Assembly: GCA_028694405.1 (NCBI GenBank)
Contig: JAQUTM010000050.1
Location: forward strand, 1-13,562
Length of the DNA: 13,562 nucleotides
DNA from: Oscillospiraceae bacterium
Lineage (GTDB): Bacteria; Bacillota; Clostridia; Oscillospirales; Ruminococcaceae
Direction: 5' to 3'
The position numbers and the translations under genes were made by a program. The notes beneath the pieces are model-generated. The model had not been told where the DNA came from. It saw nothing but the letters and a program-made list of their open reading frames with translations, and made no database searches. Below, in pieces: positions 13,278-13,562 of the stretch (its first letter is position 1; the number at the start of each line of letters is the position of its first letter).

Positions 13278-13562
13278 ATGAGGTATGATTTAATTGTGGT
13301 AGGCGGAGGCCCTGCGGGGTTAGCAGCCGCTTTGGGTGCATGGGAAAAAGGTGTGGAAAACATACTGATTATCGAGCGCGATACACATTTGGGCGGCATT
13401 TTAAACCAGTGTATTCATAACGGCTTTGGCTTACATCGCTTTAAAGAAGAACTGACCGGTCCGGAATATGCCGAGCGCTTTATAAATCGTTTACGGGATA
13501 CCAAAATAGAAGTTAAAACAGACACCATGGTGCTGCAAATAACGTCTGATAAACAGGTACAC
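13278..13562 (+). CDS. FAD/NAD(P)-dependent oxidoreductase, partner of the GlpA-like protein, 3'-truncated
   Basis: The first 95 codons of a pyridine-nucleotide-disulphide-oxidoreductase-like flavoprotein; the rest lies beyond the window. It begins with a dinucleotide-binding motif, MRYDLIVVGGGPAGLAAAL, with the acidic residue IIERD at the end of the second strand. It continues with GGILNQCIHNGFGLHRFK, which is characteristic of the protein encoded next to GlpA-type enzymes in clostridia. In that arrangement it is thought to pass electrons from the GlpA subunit's iron-sulfur domain to an acceptor. ATG 13278 follows GGAGG (13264-13268) with 9-base spacing, 3 bases after the preceding stop, so both genes share a transcript. 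The frame stays open to the end of the window. Confidence 0.88.
   Translation, partial: MRYDLIVVGGGPAGLAAALGAWEKGVENILIIERDTHLGGILNQCIHNGFGLHRFKEELTGPEYAERFINRLRDTKIEVKTDTMVLQITSDKQVH

Overview
The window reads as a moderately AT-rich chromosomal segment from an anaerobic Firmicute, probably class Clostridia. This rests on the strong purine-rich Shine-Dalgarno sites, the low-GC codon choice, rubrerythrin, the DUF1653 and DUF896 small proteins, and a GlpA-type oxidoreductase followed by its usual flavoprotein partner. I cannot place it to genus. Every gene found is on the + strand. I saw no tRNA, rRNA, CRISPR array, insertion sequence or phage gene.

Layout. Bases 1-1647 are the 3' part of a DEAD-box RNA helicase gene with a DbpA-type RNA-binding tail; its start lies before the window. 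Two small conserved genes follow (DUF1653 at 1824 and DUF896 at 2078). Next comes an untranslated stretch of about 310 bases. It holds a good promoter (2410-2438), an intrinsic-terminator-like hairpin just after the expected transcription start, and several small hairpins leading to the next gene. Bases 2612-5496 carry a three-gene amidation module: an N-acetyl sugar amidotransferase (PseA/WbpG type), a HisF-like subunit and a HisH-like glutaminase, the last two overlapping by 4 bases. In known systems glutamine-derived ammonia from HisH passes through the HisF barrel to the PP-loop enzyme, which turns an acetamido sugar into an acetamidino sugar. No nonulosonate or sugar-nucleotide genes are present here, so the substrate is open.

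A cation diffusion facilitator with an Asn-Asp-Asp-Asp metal site typical of manganese exporters follows (5747-6931). After it come a fold-type I aminotransferase and, one base after its stop, a GT-C/GT39-like membrane glycosyltransferase (6983-9938). Rubrerythrin (10092-10634) has a near-consensus promoter overlapped by a 27-base palindrome that looks like a Fur/PerR-family operator. Next is an ArsP_2-family membrane protein, annotated in this family as a putative manganese or heavy-metal exporter, which most likely starts at TTG 10817. Manganese export and peroxide defence therefore sit close together.

The end of the window begins a glycerol-3-phosphate-type oxidation cluster: a GlpA-like FAD oxidoreductase with a C-terminal BFD [2Fe-2S] domain (11841-13274), then the first 95 codons of a second FAD/NAD oxidoreductase. 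It too is preceded by a promoter and a terminator-like hairpin inside the leader, an arrangement that recalls GlpP-controlled antitermination in Bacillus subtilis glpD.

The points most worth following are the two promoter-plus-terminator leaders, which have the same composite shape, and the HisF-like protein, which keeps the ammonia-gate residues but has Glu in place of two conserved acidic residues of the histidine-pathway cyclase.
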